Part shown: piece after piece, positions 17,698 to 27,561 of the stretch | Position numbering within the stretch: position 1 is the stretch's first letter | Layout: the number at the start of each line of letters is the position of its first letter | Assembly (NCBI GenBank): GCA_963738325.1 | Contig: CAVTWD010000008.1 | Span: 186,001 to 250,000, forward strand | DNA length: 64,000 bases | Direction: 5' to 3' | Origin: CAVTWD01 sp963738325 | Lineage (GTDB): Bacteria > Actinomycetota > Acidimicrobiia > Acidimicrobiales > Ilumatobacteraceae | Notes under the pieces: generated by a model | Told to the model about the DNA's origin: nothing | The model's input: only the letters and a program-made list of their open reading frames with translations | Databases searched by the model: none | Position numbers and translations under genes: made by a program

Positions 17698-17780
17698 GCC
17701 GCGAATGGTACGAGCGGCCTCTCTCGCCCAGGGAGCCTCGGACCAGGGATCGCATCTCGATCCCGTGGCCATCCGTGGCT

Positions 17781-17786
17781 TACGGT
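17781..17786 (+). promoter_or_regulatory. -10-like box (TACGGT) of the 50-aa lipoprotein gene
   Basis: TACGGT ends 6 nt before the GTG at 17793, consistent with a leaderless transcript. Confidence 0.4.
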
Positions 17787-17792
17787 GGCGGG

Positions 17793-17945
17793 GTGCGACG
17801 GCTCCTCGTGGCGATGAGCGCGCTCGCCGTCGTCGTCGCGTTCGCGTCGGGCTGCGGATCGCAGACGCCCAGCCGGAAGATCGAACCCATCTCCGTCTCG
17901 CCCGGCGCCACGGTCGGCCCGATGGGGACCAGCACGGCTCCCTGA
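17793..17945 (+). CDS. Small lipoprotein, 50 aa
   Basis: Reads VRRLLVAMSALAVVVAFASGCG: a complete signal peptide with lipobox ASGC, then a mature tail of only about 30 residues (SQTPSRKIEPISVSPGATVG, PMGTSTAP). The mature part is too short for a domain, so it may be a surface-tethered peptide or an assembly factor. The GTG start has a TACGGT box 6 nt upstream and no Shine-Dalgarno. The OB-fold gene follows 25 bp downstream on the same strand. Confidence 0.6.
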   Translation: MRRLLVAMSALAVVVAFASGCGSQTPSRKIEPISVSPGATVGPMGTSTAP

Positions 17946-17970
17946 CGCCGGGAGCTGGCACACTCTCCGT

Positions 17971-18330
17971 GTGGGCTTCCGCGACCTGAGGCGCCGGGTG
18001 ACCGCCTCCATCAAGGAGCTCGACGCGGCGCGCCTCCACGACCGCTTCGTCGGGCTCGACCTCACGCCGATCGGGCAGGCGCCGACCCGCGTGCCCGTCC
18101 GTGTGGGTGGCGAGGTGGTCCGCATCGGGATGGCCCCTCGATCCGGATCCCCGACGCTCGAAGTCGTGGTGAGCGACGGTACCGGCGAAGCCGTCGCCTT
18201 GTTCAGCGGCCGGCGACGGATCGGCGGCGTCGAGCACGGCCGCGGCATGGTGTTGCAGGGCGTAGCCCACACGGAGCGCGGCCGCCTCGTGGTGCTCAAC
18301 CCGGCCTACACGCTGCTGCCGAAGGCCTGA
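17971..18330 (+). CDS. OB-fold nucleic-acid-binding-domain protein
   Basis: A 119-residue protein. After a short N-terminal helix (RRRVTASIKELDAARLHDRF) comes an OB-fold-like beta barrel: VRVGGEVVRIGMAPRSGSPT, LEVVVSDGTGEAVALFSGRR, RGMVLQGVAHTERGRLVVLN. This kind of small OB-fold protein is known next to paired TrkA genes in actinobacteria, and the same neighbourhood appears here. Role unknown; single-stranded nucleic-acid binding is inferred from the fold only. The stop codon is part of a hairpin shared with the convergent trkA gene. Confidence 0.8.
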   Translation: MGFRDLRRRVTASIKELDAARLHDRFVGLDLTPIGQAPTRVPVRVGGEVVRIGMAPRSGSPTLEVVVSDGTGEAVALFSGRRRIGGVEHGRGMVLQGVAHTERGRLVVLNPAYTLLPKA

Positions 18331-18348
18331 CGCCGGGCGGCGCGTCAG
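18327..18348. terminator. Hairpin built from both convergent stop codons
   Basis: CTGACGC (18327-18333) and GCGTCAG (18342-18348) form perfect 7-bp arms with an 8-nt loop. The TGA of the OB-fold gene and the reversed TGA of trkA lie in opposite arms. A bidirectional terminator role is inferred from position; no T-tract is seen. Confidence 0.45.
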
Positions 18349-19016
18349 CGCCCGGTCAAGATCGAGCGGACCTCGTCCTCCGACTCGGTCGTGACGAGCA
18401 CAACGACCTCGTCCCCAACGCGCACAACGGTGTCGCCTCGGGGCACGATCACCCGCCCGCTCCTCACCACGGCCACCACGGTCGAGTCGCGGGGCAGGCC
18501 CAGCTCGGAGATCTCGCGGTCGGCGGCGGGGCTCCCTTCGGCCAGGGTGACCTCGGCCAACCGGGCCTTGCCGCCTTCGAAGGAGAGCAGGCGCACGAAG
18601 TTGCCCACGCTCACCGCCTCCTCGACGAGCGCGGTGAGCAGGTGAGGCGTCGACACCGCCACGTCGACCCCCCACATCTCGTTGAACATCCACTCGTTCT
18701 TCGGGTTGTTCACGCGGGCAACGACGCGGGGCACCCCGAACTCCTGCTTCGACAGGAGGGCGATGACCAAGTTGTCCTCGTCGTCGCCAGTGACGGCGGC
18801 CACGACGTCGGCTTCCTCGACCTTGGCGTCGGCGAGCTGGCTCACCTCGCACGCGTCGGCCTGCACCCACGCCACCCCTTTGGGTTCGGCGGCCAACTGG
18901 TTGCGGCGCACCACGGCCGCGTCCTGGTCGATGATGAGCACGACGTGGCCGGCGTCGTGCAGCTCCTGGGCGATGAAACGCCCGACACTCCCTCCTCCGG
19001 CGATCACCACTCGCAT
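18345..19016 (-). CDS. trkA: TrkA-type potassium-transport regulatory protein (second of pair)
   Basis: A 223-residue soluble RCK protein. The N-terminal Rossmann domain starts MRVVIAGGGSVGRFIAQEL with the NAD-binding glycines and the acidic LIIDQD strand end; the C-terminal TrkA_C domain covers about residues 135-223 (LAEVTLAEGSPAADREISEL, GDEVVVLVTTES). It gates a Trk/Ktr channel in response to nucleotides. It follows the first trkA by 45 bp on the same strand, the paired arrangement (CeoB/CeoC) known in actinobacteria. No TrkH/KtrB channel gene is in the window; a KimA-like transporter is divergent next door. Confidence 0.93.
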   Translation of the reverse strand: MRVVIAGGGSVGRFIAQELHDAGHVVLIIDQDAAVVRRNQLAAEPKGVAWVQADACEVSQLADAKVEEADVVAAVTGDDEDNLVIALLSKQEFGVPRVVARVNNPKNEWMFNEMWGVDVAVSTPHLLTALVEEAVSVGNFVRLLSFEGGKARLAEVTLAEGSPAADREISELGLPRDSTVVAVVRSGRVIVPRGDTVVRVGDEVVVLVTTESEDEVRSILTGR

Positions 19017-19061
19017 CGGCCTGAGCCCTCCATCAGGGTGCGGGCCGGGGGCACCGGCACG

Positions 19062-19727
19062 TCAATGCCCGACCATCACGGGGCCGCCGAGGAGCGCGTC
19101 GACCTTGTCGAGCTGGTCACCGGCGACAGCCAGGTGCAGGACGTCACCCTCCTGTACCACCATCCCCGGTCGGGGAACCTGCGCCGTGCCGTAACGGCCG
19201 ACCGACACGACCCGAGATGTCCCGGCCTGTTCGAGCTCCTCGATGCGGTGGCCGCCCCACGCGGCCGGAACGACCCGCTCGATGAGCACGACCTTCGCGC
19301 TCGGGTCCACCCAGTCCACGGCCGGCTCATCGGGCAGGATCCGCCTCAGCACCCGCTCGGTCGTCCAGGCGACCGTGGCGACCGTGGGAATGCCGAGGCG
19401 CTGGTAGATGGTGGCGCGGCGGGGGTCGTAGATGCGGGCCACCACCCGCTCGATCTGGTACGTCTCCCGGGCCACGCGGGCGATGAGGATGTTGGAGTTG
19501 TCGCCGTTGGTGACGGCGGCGACGGCGCCGGCCTGCTCGATGCCGGCCTCCGCGAGCCGGTCGCGGTCGAAGCCGATGCCGTTGATCGTCCTTCCGGCGA
19601 AGTTCGGGCCCAGACGGACGAAGGCTTCTTGGCGCCGGTCGACGACCGCAACGGTGTGGCCCGTGGAGAGGAGGCTCGAAGCGAGTGCCGACCCGACGCG
19701 GCCGCACCCGACGATCACCACGTGCAC
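19062..19727 (-). CDS. trkA: TrkA-type potassium-transport regulatory protein (first of pair)
   Basis: A 221-residue RCK protein paralogous to its neighbour. The Rossmann domain MHVVIVGCGRVGSALASSL binds NAD(H); the C-terminal domain (KVVLIERVVPAAWGGHRIEE to LHLAVAGDQL) is TrkA_C. A Shine-Dalgarno AGGAGG lies about 8 nt before the GTG at 19727. The two TrkA proteins probably form a hetero-oligomeric gating ring. It is divergent from the KimA-like permease over 99 bp, which suggests shared control of potassium uptake (inference). Confidence 0.93.
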   Translation of the reverse strand: MHVVIVGCGRVGSALASSLLSTGHTVAVVDRRQEAFVRLGPNFAGRTINGIGFDRDRLAEAGIEQAGAVAAVTNGDNSNILIARVARETYQIERVVARIYDPRRATIYQRLGIPTVATVAWTTERVLRRILPDEPAVDWVDPSAKVVLIERVVPAAWGGHRIEELEQAGTSRVVSVGRYGTAQVPRPGMVVQEGDVLHLAVAGDQLDKVDALLGGPVMVGH

Positions 19728-19826
19728 CTTGGGACCTCCTACCGGCTCGGACTCGGGATCCTAACGCTCGAGGCGGACAGTCTCGGGAGCCTCGTCGCGT
19801 CGCGGGACGTGCCAGAGTTTCGGCCG

Positions 19827-21674
19827 ATGTACTCGACGATGAAGCGGGTCCTCATCGGTCCGCCGATCGCGTCCTCCGAGGAGCACCACCAGCGGCTCAT
19901 CAAGTTCATCGCCCTCGCAGTGTTCGCCTCGGACGCGATCTCGTCGACGGCCTACGCGACGGAAGAGATCCTCCTCGTGCTCATCCCTCGAGGTGGGATC
20001 GACGCCTTCAAGTACCTCGTGCCGATCTCCCTGATCGTCGTGGTGCTCCTCGCCATCGTCGTGACGAGCTACCGCCAGACGATCTACGCCTACCCCAACG
20101 GAGGGGGCTCCTACGTCGTCTCGCGGGAGAACCTGGGGCGGACGCCGTCGCTCGTGGCCGGCTCGTCGCTCCTCGTCGACTACGTGCTCACGGTGGCGGT
20201 GTCGATCTCCGCCGGTGTGGCCGCGATCACGTCGGCCTTCGACGGCCTGCGCCCCTACCGCGTCGAGATCTGCCTCGCCTTCCTGATCCTGATGACGGTG
20301 GCGAACCTGCGCGGGGTGAAGGAGTCGGGCCGTCTCTTCGCCGGGCCCACGTACGTCTACGTGTTCTCACTGCTGACGTTGATCGGCGTCGGGCTCTGGA
20401 GAGTGTTCTTCGGCAACCTCGGGACCATCCCCAACCAGGGGGCGGCCCTCGCCGAGTTGACCCACGGTGGGGAGACGCTCGGGACGGTCGGGCTGTTCCT
20501 CCTGATGCGCGCCTTCTCCTCTGGCGCGGTCGCGCTCTCCGGCGTCGAAGCCGTGTCGAACGGCGTACCGGCCTTCCGCCGGCCCGAGTCTCGTAACGCG
20601 GCGACCACCCTGATGTGGATGGGGATCATCCTGGGAGGCTGCTTCTTCGGCCTGTCGGTGCTCTCGTTCCACCTGAAGCCCATCCCGCAGCAGAACGGCG
20701 ACACCGTCTTGTCGATCCTCGGCAGCGCCGTGTTCGGCAGCGGTTCGTTCATGTTCTACGTCTTGCAGTTCGCCACCTTCGCCATCCTCGTGCTCGCCGC
20801 GAACACCGCGTACGCCGACTTCCCCCGCCTCAGCTCCATCATCGCCCGCGACGGGTACCTGCCTCGGCAGCTGTCCAACCGTGGCGACCGGCTCGTGTTC
20901 TCCAACGGCATCGTGGTGCTCGCGTTCCTGGCCGGCGTCTTGATCGTGGTGTTCGGCGGGGACACCTCCGCCCTCATCCCGCTCTACGCCGTCGGCGTGT
21001 TCACCGGGTTCACGCTGAGCCAGTCCGGCATGGTGGTCCACCACTGGAAGCTGCGCGCGCCTCGCTGGCGGCTCGCCCTGGGCATCAACGCCCTCGGCGC
21101 CATCACCACGGGCATCGTCCTCGCCGTCGTGGTGATCTCCAAGTTCACGATCGGCGCGTGGATCCCGGCCGCCGTCATCCCCATCTTCGTCGTGGTGCTC
21201 CGCTCGGTGGGGCGGCACTATGACCGAGTCCACGAAGCCGTGGAGGTGCCGGAGGGCTGGCGCCCCAAACGCCACCAACACTCGGTCGTGGTGCTCATCG
21301 GGAACATGAACAAGGGCGCCTTGCAAGCCCTGGCCTACCCGCGCTCGCTCGCCCCGGACCGCCTCGTCGCCGTGTCGGTGGTGGGGGAACCGGCCGAGCA
21401 GGAGACGTTGCTCAAGGCCTGGGAGGAGCACCACATCCCCGTGGAGCTCCACACCATCTACTCGCCCTACCGGGAGCTCACCCGGCCTGTGCTCCAGTAC
21501 CTCGACGAGTTGGACGCCGAGAACCCCGACGACGTGATCACCGTCGTGATCCCGGAGTTCGTCACGTCCTGGACCACCCAGTTCCTGCACAACCAGTCGG
21601 CGTTCGCCCTGAAGGCCCGCCTGCTCTACCGGCCGAACACGGTGGTGACGTCCGTCCCCGTCCTCGTCGAGTGA
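19827..21674 (+). CDS. APC-superfamily permease, KimA-like (probable K+/H+ symporter)
   Basis: A 615-residue protein with about 12 transmembrane helices and a C-terminal cytosolic domain of about 130 residues (RHQHSVVVLIGNMNKGALQA to the end). The N-terminus MYSTMKRVLIGPPIASSEEH, followed by ASDAISSTAYATEEILLVLI, resembles the opening of KimA/YdaO-type potassium importers rather than short amino-acid permeases. The adjacent divergent TrkA pair supports a potassium role. Amino-acid transport cannot be excluded from sequence. ATG 19827 was chosen because homology begins there, although the frame is open for more than 1 kb upstream on the antisense of the trkA genes. Confidence 0.85.
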   Translation: MYSTMKRVLIGPPIASSEEHHQRLIKFIALAVFASDAISSTAYATEEILLVLIPRGGIDAFKYLVPISLIVVVLLAIVVTSYRQTIYAYPNGGGSYVVSRENLGRTPSLVAGSSLLVDYVLTVAVSISAGVAAITSAFDGLRPYRVEICLAFLILMTVANLRGVKESGRLFAGPTYVYVFSLLTLIGVGLWRVFFGNLGTIPNQGAALAELTHGGETLGTVGLFLLMRAFSSGAVALSGVEAVSNGVPAFRRPESRNAATTLMWMGIILGGCFFGLSVLSFHLKPIPQQNGDTVLSILGSAVFGSGSFMFYVLQFATFAILVLAANTAYADFPRLSSIIARDGYLPRQLSNRGDRLVFSNGIVVLAFLAGVLIVVFGGDTSALIPLYAVGVFTGFTLSQSGMVVHHWKLRAPRWRLALGINALGAITTGIVLAVVVISKFTIGAWIPAAVIPIFVVVLRSVGRHYDRVHEAVEVPEGWRPKRHQHSVVVLIGNMNKGALQALAYPRSLAPDRLVAVSVVGEPAEQETLLKAWEEHHIPVELHTIYSPYRELTRPVLQYLDELDAENPDDVITVVIPEFVTSWTTQFLHNQSAFALKARLLYRPNTVVTSVPVLVE

Positions 21675-21758
21675 GCCTTCGCCACCCGAACGAGGCCGCC
21701 ACTTGGGCGCAATCGCTCGTTCAGGCGCCTGGCTCGGGGCCCGCGACCCGCGCCGCGA

Positions 21759-21986
21759 CTACTGCTGGTACCCCTCCACGGTGCGCGGGTCGCGCTCGAC
21801 CGCCTCGTCGGGGTCGAGGTGGGCGTGGCGCTTGGCCCTGCGCTGGCGCAGGAGGTCCCAGCACTGGTCGAGCGCGACCTCCACGCTCTGCAGCCGTGCG
21901 GCGTGGTCGGGCGAGTCGCTCTGGCGCAGGTCGTGCTCCTCGTCGATGAGGCTCTGGATGCGCTGGAGGATGTCCTGGTCGTCCAC
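21759..21986 (-). CDS. DUF2630-family small protein
   Basis: A 75-residue protein, VDDQDILQRIQSLIDEEHDL then LQSVEVALDQCWDLLRQRRA, ending DPRTVEGYQQ. The LDQCWDLLRQRRA helix and the EGY-x-Q ending are what I recall for the actinobacterial DUF2630 family. It is all-helical, acidic at the start, basic in the middle and probably cytosolic. GTG 21986 is the only start that fits the family length. Function unknown. Confidence 0.82.
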   Translation of the reverse strand: MDDQDILQRIQSLIDEEHDLRQSDSPDHAARLQSVEVALDQCWDLLRQRRAKRHAHLDPDEAVERDPRTVEGYQQ

Positions 21987-22127
21987 GCCCGGAGGATGCC
22001 CGTTCCGGGCCGGTCCCGCAACCGTCGCGCGCGACGATGGGCCCGCCACAGCCCTCGCCGGCCCGAAGGGCACCCGCCCGCGGCCAGCTTCTCGCCAACC
22101 AGGCCACACCCACCGTGGAGGATCGCC

Positions 22128-23030
22128 ATGGATGTGCTCGTCACCGGCTCGACCGGACTGATCGGCACAGCGCTGGTGCCGGCCCTCGAAGCGGCGGGGC
22201 ACCACGCCATCCGCCTCCGGCGCGGACCCTCGGCGGCGGACGGCATCTCGTGGGACCCAGCCGCCGGCCGGATCGACGCGGCCGGGCTCGAAGGGATCGA
22301 TGCCGTCGTCCACCTGGCCGGCGCCGGCATCGGCGACCACCGCTGGACCGACGCCTACAAGCGCGAGATCCGCGCCAGCCGCGTCGACGGCACCGATCTA
22401 CTCGCCCGCACGTTGGCCGGCTTGTCGCGCCGTCCCGCGGCGATGGTGAGCGGCTCCGCGGTCGGCTACTACGGCGACCGGGGCGACGAGGTGCTCACCG
22501 AGGCCAGCCCACCGGGCGACGGCTTCCTCCCAGAGGTGTGCGTGGCCTGGGAGGCGGCGACCAAGCCGGCGGAAGAGGCTGGGATCCGCGTGGTCCACGC
22601 GCGCACGGGCGTCGTGCTGTCCGCGAGGGGAGGGGCGCTGAAGAAGCAGCTGCCGCTGTTCAAGGCCGGCCTGGGCGGCAAGCTCGGCAAGGGCCATCAG
22701 TGGCAGAGCTGGATCGCGATCGACGACGAGGTGGCCGCCATCCTCCACCTCCTGGAGCACGACGTGAGGGGCTCCGCCAACCTGACGGCCCCCAACCCCG
22801 TGACCAACGCCGAGTTCACCACCGCCCTCGGCCGCGTCCTCGGCCGCCCGACGGTGGTGCCGATCCCCGCGTTCGGGCCCAAGCTCGTTTTCGGGTCGGA
22901 ACTGGCCGAGAGCCTGTTGTTCGAGGGCCAACGGGTGCAACCTCAGGCGCTCGAGGCGTCGGGCTTCGCGTTCGCCCACCCGGACCTCGAAGGCGCCTTG
23001 CGCGTCCTCCTGGATCGCCCTGCGGCGTGA
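22128..23030 (+). CDS. TIGR01777-type NAD-dependent epimerase (SDR superfamily)
   Basis: A 300-residue extended-SDR-like protein. Motifs: MDVLVTGSTGLIGTALVPAL (nucleotide-binding glycines), VVHLAGAGIGDHRWTDAYK, SGSAVGYYGDRGDEVLTE and QSWIAIDDEVAAILHLLE. This is the SulA/YfcH-like family; the tyrosine of GYYGDRG is in the SDR catalytic position. Physiological substrate unknown. The stop overlaps the GTG of the following SRPBCC gene (GTGA), indicating co-expression. Confidence 0.9.
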   Translation: MDVLVTGSTGLIGTALVPALEAAGHHAIRLRRGPSAADGISWDPAAGRIDAAGLEGIDAVVHLAGAGIGDHRWTDAYKREIRASRVDGTDLLARTLAGLSRRPAAMVSGSAVGYYGDRGDEVLTEASPPGDGFLPEVCVAWEAATKPAEEAGIRVVHARTGVVLSARGGALKKQLPLFKAGLGGKLGKGHQWQSWIAIDDEVAAILHLLEHDVRGSANLTAPNPVTNAEFTTALGRVLGRPTVVPIPAFGPKLVFGSELAESLLFEGQRVQPQALEASGFAFAHPDLEGALRVLLDRPAA

Positions 23031-23467
23031 CGGTCGTGCGGGTCGTCACGGTCGAGCGCGTGATCCGGGCGTCGCCGGCCGCCATCTTCGACGTGCTGGC
23101 CGAGCCGAGCCAGCACCCGGACATCGACGGCTCGGGCACGGTGCGGGCCCCGGTCTGGGCGCCCGCGCGCCTCTCGCTCGGGGCCCGCTTCGGCATGGAC
23201 ATGCGCATCGTCGTCCCCTACCGCGTCGTCAACACCGTGGTGGAGTTCGAAGAGGATCGGCTCATCGCGTGGCGGCACATCGCCGGCCACATCTGGCGGT
23301 ACCGACTGGAGCCCATCGCCGGCGGCACGCGAGTGACCGAGGAGTTCGACTACCGGACGAGCCGCGCACCGTGGGCGCTCGAGTTCACCCGCACCCCCCA
23401 GAAGCATGTGCCCGCCATGCGGGCCACGCTCGAGCGGCTCGCCCAGTTGGTGGGCGGCGACGTCTGA
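23027..23467 (+). CDS. SRPBCC (polyketide cyclase/START-like) family protein
   Basis: A 146-residue helix-grip protein: VERVIRASPAAIFDVLAEPS at the N-terminus, a central sheet, and a long C-terminal helix (HVPAMRATLERLAQLVG). Such proteins bind hydrophobic ligands or act as cyclases/dehydratases. Here there are no catalytic residues to distinguish these. TIGR01777-like epimerases are sometimes fused to an SRPBCC domain, so the two coupled genes may represent the split form. Confidence 0.82.
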   Translation: MTVVRVVTVERVIRASPAAIFDVLAEPSQHPDIDGSGTVRAPVWAPARLSLGARFGMDMRIVVPYRVVNTVVEFEEDRLIAWRHIAGHIWRYRLEPIAGGTRVTEEFDYRTSRAPWALEFTRTPQKHVPAMRATLERLAQLVGGDV

Positions 23468-23552
23468 GCCCTTGCGCGGCCGTTCCAGTCGGCGACTCCG
23501 CTCGGCCCCATCACGCGGCGACTTCGCTCCGCCGTCCCGGTCGGCGCCCACG

Positions 23553-23558
23553 TAGTGT
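23553..23558 (+). promoter_or_regulatory. -10-like box (TAGTGT) of the first aminotransferase gene
   Basis: TAGTGT ends 6 nt before ATG 23565, consistent with a leaderless mRNA. Confidence 0.4.
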
Positions 23559-23564
23559 CGGGCC

Positions 23565-24932
23565 ATGACGACCGTGGACGACGTTGGCGTCGAGGCGCGT
23601 CCGAGCGCCGCCTACACGAACGACCGGGCTCACGTGTTCCACTCGTGGTCGGCACAAGCAGGCCTCCAACCGATCGTCGTGGCGGGTGCTTCCGGCAGTT
23701 GGTTCTGGGACGAGGACGGGCGGCGCTACCTCGACTTCTCGTCGCAGCTCGTCAACGCCAACATCGGTCACCAGCACCCCAAGGTGGTCGCCGCCATCCG
23801 GGAACAAGCCGATCGGCTCTGCACCGTGGCCCCCTTCCACGCCAACGATCAACGCAGCGAGGCCGCTCGCCTCATCGCCGAACGCGCCCCGGGCGACCTC
23901 GACATGGTGTTCTTCACGAACGCCGGGGCGGAGGCGACCGAGAACGCGGTGAGGATGGCGCGGCTGGCGACCGGCCGTCACAAGGTGCTCACGACCTACC
24001 GCTCCTACCACGGCGCCACCAATGGTTCGATCACGATGACGGGCGATCCCCGCCGGTGGCCGAGCGAGCCCGGGATGCCCGGCGTCGTCCACTTCTGGGG
24101 CCCGTACCCATACCGCTCCGCCTTCCATTCCTCCACCGTGGCGGAGGAGGGCGAGCGGGCGCTGGCCCACTTGGACGACGTGATCACCGTCGAGGGCCCG
24201 GCCGCGATCGCCGCCGTCCTGCTCGAGACCGTCGTCGGGACCAACGGCATCCTCGTCCCTCCCGACGGCTATCTCGCCGGCGTCCGGGACCTCTGCGACC
24301 GGTACGGGATCGTGATGATCTGCGACGAGGTCATGTCCGGCTTCGGGCGCTGTGGCGAGTGGTTCGCGGTGGACCACTGGGACGTCGTGCCCGATCTGAT
24401 CTGCTTCGCCAAGGGCGTCAACTCCGGGTACGTGCCGCTGGGCGGCGTGGTCATCAGCCGCCGTATCGCCGACGTGTTCGCCGAACGCCCTTATCCCGGC
24501 GGGCTCACCTACTCAGGGCATCCGCTCGGCTGCGCGGCGGCCGTGGCGTCGATCCACGCCTTCGAGGAGGAGGGGCTCCTCGAGCACGCCCGCCACCTCG
24601 GCGAGCGCGTCATCGGCCCGTCGCTGGCGGAGATGCAGACGCGCCATCCGTCGGTGGGCGACGTGCGCGGGCTCGGCGTGTTCTGGGCCATCGAGTTGGT
24701 GAAGGACCGCTCTACGCGGGAGATGCTGGTGCCTTTCAACGCCGCCGGCGAGGCCAACCGGCCGATGGTCGAGCTGGCCGCAGCCTGCAAGGAGCGCGGC
24801 CTGTGGCCCTTCACCCACTTCAACCGAGTGCACGTCGTGCCCCCGATCACCACGTCTGAGGAGGACACACGCCTCGGCCTCGCCCTCCTCGACGACGCCC
24901 TCGCCGTCGCCGACCGCTGGGCCGCGAGCTGA
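23565..24932 (+). CDS. Class III aminotransferase (omega-amino-acid type)
   Basis: A 455-residue PLP enzyme. Motifs: VFHSWSAQAGLQP and LDFSSQLVNANIGHQHPKVV at the N-terminus, FFTNAGAEATENAVRMAR (phosphate-binding turn), ICDEVMSGFGRCGEW (PLP-ring aspartate) and FAKGVNSGYVPLGG (Schiff-base lysine). The opening resembles taurine/beta-alanine:2-oxoacid transaminases. Beside a pyrimidine-catabolic operon, the likely job is beta-alanine or beta-aminoisobutyrate transamination to a semialdehyde (inference). It is convergent with that operon across a very strong hairpin. Confidence 0.88.
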   Translation: MTTVDDVGVEARPSAAYTNDRAHVFHSWSAQAGLQPIVVAGASGSWFWDEDGRRYLDFSSQLVNANIGHQHPKVVAAIREQADRLCTVAPFHANDQRSEAARLIAERAPGDLDMVFFTNAGAEATENAVRMARLATGRHKVLTTYRSYHGATNGSITMTGDPRRWPSEPGMPGVVHFWGPYPYRSAFHSSTVAEEGERALAHLDDVITVEGPAAIAAVLLETVVGTNGILVPPDGYLAGVRDLCDRYGIVMICDEVMSGFGRCGEWFAVDHWDVVPDLICFAKGVNSGYVPLGGVVISRRIADVFAERPYPGGLTYSGHPLGCAAAVASIHAFEEEGLLEHARHLGERVIGPSLAEMQTRHPSVGDVRGLGVFWAIELVKDRSTREMLVPFNAAGEANRPMVELAAACKERGLWPFTHFNRVHVVPPITTSEEDTRLGLALLDDALAVADRWAAS

Positions 24933-24968
24933 CAGCGAGGGGGGAAGGTCCCTTCCCCCCTCGCTGTC
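24931..24968. terminator. Large perfect hairpin between convergent genes
   Basis: Two perfect 18-bp arms (24931-24948 and 24951-24968) with a 2-bp centre, starting at the aminotransferase stop codon. The arms contain six consecutive G/C pairs flanked by GACAGCGA. Position and symmetry make it a bidirectional terminator; the downstream T content is low on both sides. Confidence 0.85.
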
Positions 24969-25004
24969 CTTCTACGAGCAACAGGACACGCCGGACGTGC
25001 CGGC

Positions 25005-26024
25005 TCACGACTTGGCCACCACCTGGTCCACCACCGCGGGCATGATCTGCTCGCCATAAGCCTGCAACGTCGACTCCTTGGCGTCGTGTTGCAGGTAGAT
25101 GGCGAACTGGTCGACGCCCAGTGATTTCAACTCTGCGAGGCGTTCAACATGTCGCTCGGGTGGGCCGAGGAGGCAGAAGCGCTCGATGACCTCGTCGGGC
25201 ACGAAGGCCGTGTGGACATTGCCCGCCCGGCCGTGTTCGTTGTAGTCGTAACCCTCGCGTCCACGGATGTAGTCGGTGAGCGCGGTGGGCACGGCCCCGC
25301 CATCCGCGCCGTAGCGGGCGACGATGTCGGCCACATGGTTGCCCACCATGCCCCCGAACCATCGGCACTGGTCGCGCTGGTGGGGAAGGTCATCGCCGAC
25401 GTACGCGGGCGCGGCGACACACACCTTGAGCGACGCGGGGTCTCGGCCGGCGCGCTCAGCGGCCTCGCGGACCGCCTTGACACTCCAAGCCGTGATATCG
25501 GGGTCGGCCAACTGCAGGATGAAGCCGTCAGCGATCTCGCCCGTCAACGCCAAGGCCCGAGGTCCGTAGGCGGCGATCCACACCTCGAGCGTGCTCGCCC
25601 CGCACCACGGGAAGCGCAAGTGGCTGCTCTTGTACTCGACCTCGCGCCCGTTGGCCAGCTCCCGGATGACGTGTACGGCCGCCCGCAACGTGGCCAGCGT
25701 GACGGGTGCGCCGTTGGTGACGCGCACGGCGGAGTCGCCCCGGCCGATGCCGCAGATGGTGCGGTTCCCGAACAGCTCGTTCAGGGTGGCGAAGAGCGAG
25801 GCCGTAACTGTCCAGTCTCGCGTGGCGGGGTTGGTCACCATGGGCCCGACGGTGATGCGGCGAGTCGCCGAGAGCATCTGCGAGTAGATGACGAACGGCT
25901 CCTCCCACAGCAGGTGCGAGTCGAACGTCCAGGCGTGGCTGAAGCCGAGTAGCTCGGCCTGCCTGGCCAGCTCGACCACGCGCCATCCGGGCGGATTGGT
26001 CTGCAAGACGACGCCGAAGTCCAT
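25005..26024 (-). CDS. LLM-class oxidoreductase (probably F420-dependent) of the pyrimidine operon
   Basis: A 339-residue luciferase-like barrel starting MDFGVVLQTNPPGWRVVELA. Key segments are GFSHAWTFDSHLLWEEPFVI, RITVGPMVTNPATRDW, ICGIGRGDSAVRVTNG and the late LLGPPERHVERLAELKSLG block. It resembles the LLM proteins often annotated TIGR03842, which I recall beside dihydropyrimidinases in actinobacteria. It is the last gene of the operon, 24 bp after the semialdehyde dehydrogenase gene, with a strong Shine-Dalgarno (GGAGGAG) before ATG 26024. As no dihydropyrimidine dehydrogenase is encoded nearby, this could be the pyrimidine-ring redox enzyme (hypothesis). Confidence 0.85.
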   Translation of the reverse strand: MDFGVVLQTNPPGWRVVELARQAELLGFSHAWTFDSHLLWEEPFVIYSQMLSATRRITVGPMVTNPATRDWTVTASLFATLNELFGNRTICGIGRGDSAVRVTNGAPVTLATLRAAVHVIRELANGREVEYKSSHLRFPWCGASTLEVWIAAYGPRALALTGEIADGFILQLADPDITAWSVKAVREAAERAGRDPASLKVCVAAPAYVGDDLPHQRDQCRWFGGMVGNHVADIVARYGADGGAVPTALTDYIRGREGYDYNEHGRAGNVHTAFVPDEVIERFCLLGPPERHVERLAELKSLGVDQFAIYLQHDAKESTLQAYGEQIMPAVVDQVVAKS

Positions 26025-26048
26025 TGCTCCTCCCCCTCTCAGCTGTCT

Positions 26049-27536
<1,488 letters not shown>

Positions 27537-27561
27537 GAAGCACCGTCCTCTCCTATGGCCT

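Noticed and set aside
17698..18870. 5' extension of the 17227 gene and of other long open frames
   Set aside because: Open only through GC bias; the real N-terminal membrane segment starts at 17697.
23468..23564. Repeat-like GGCGAC-x-TCGCTC sequence between the SRPBCC and aminotransferase genes
   Set aside because: Only a loose two-copy similarity; no clear unit or symmetry.
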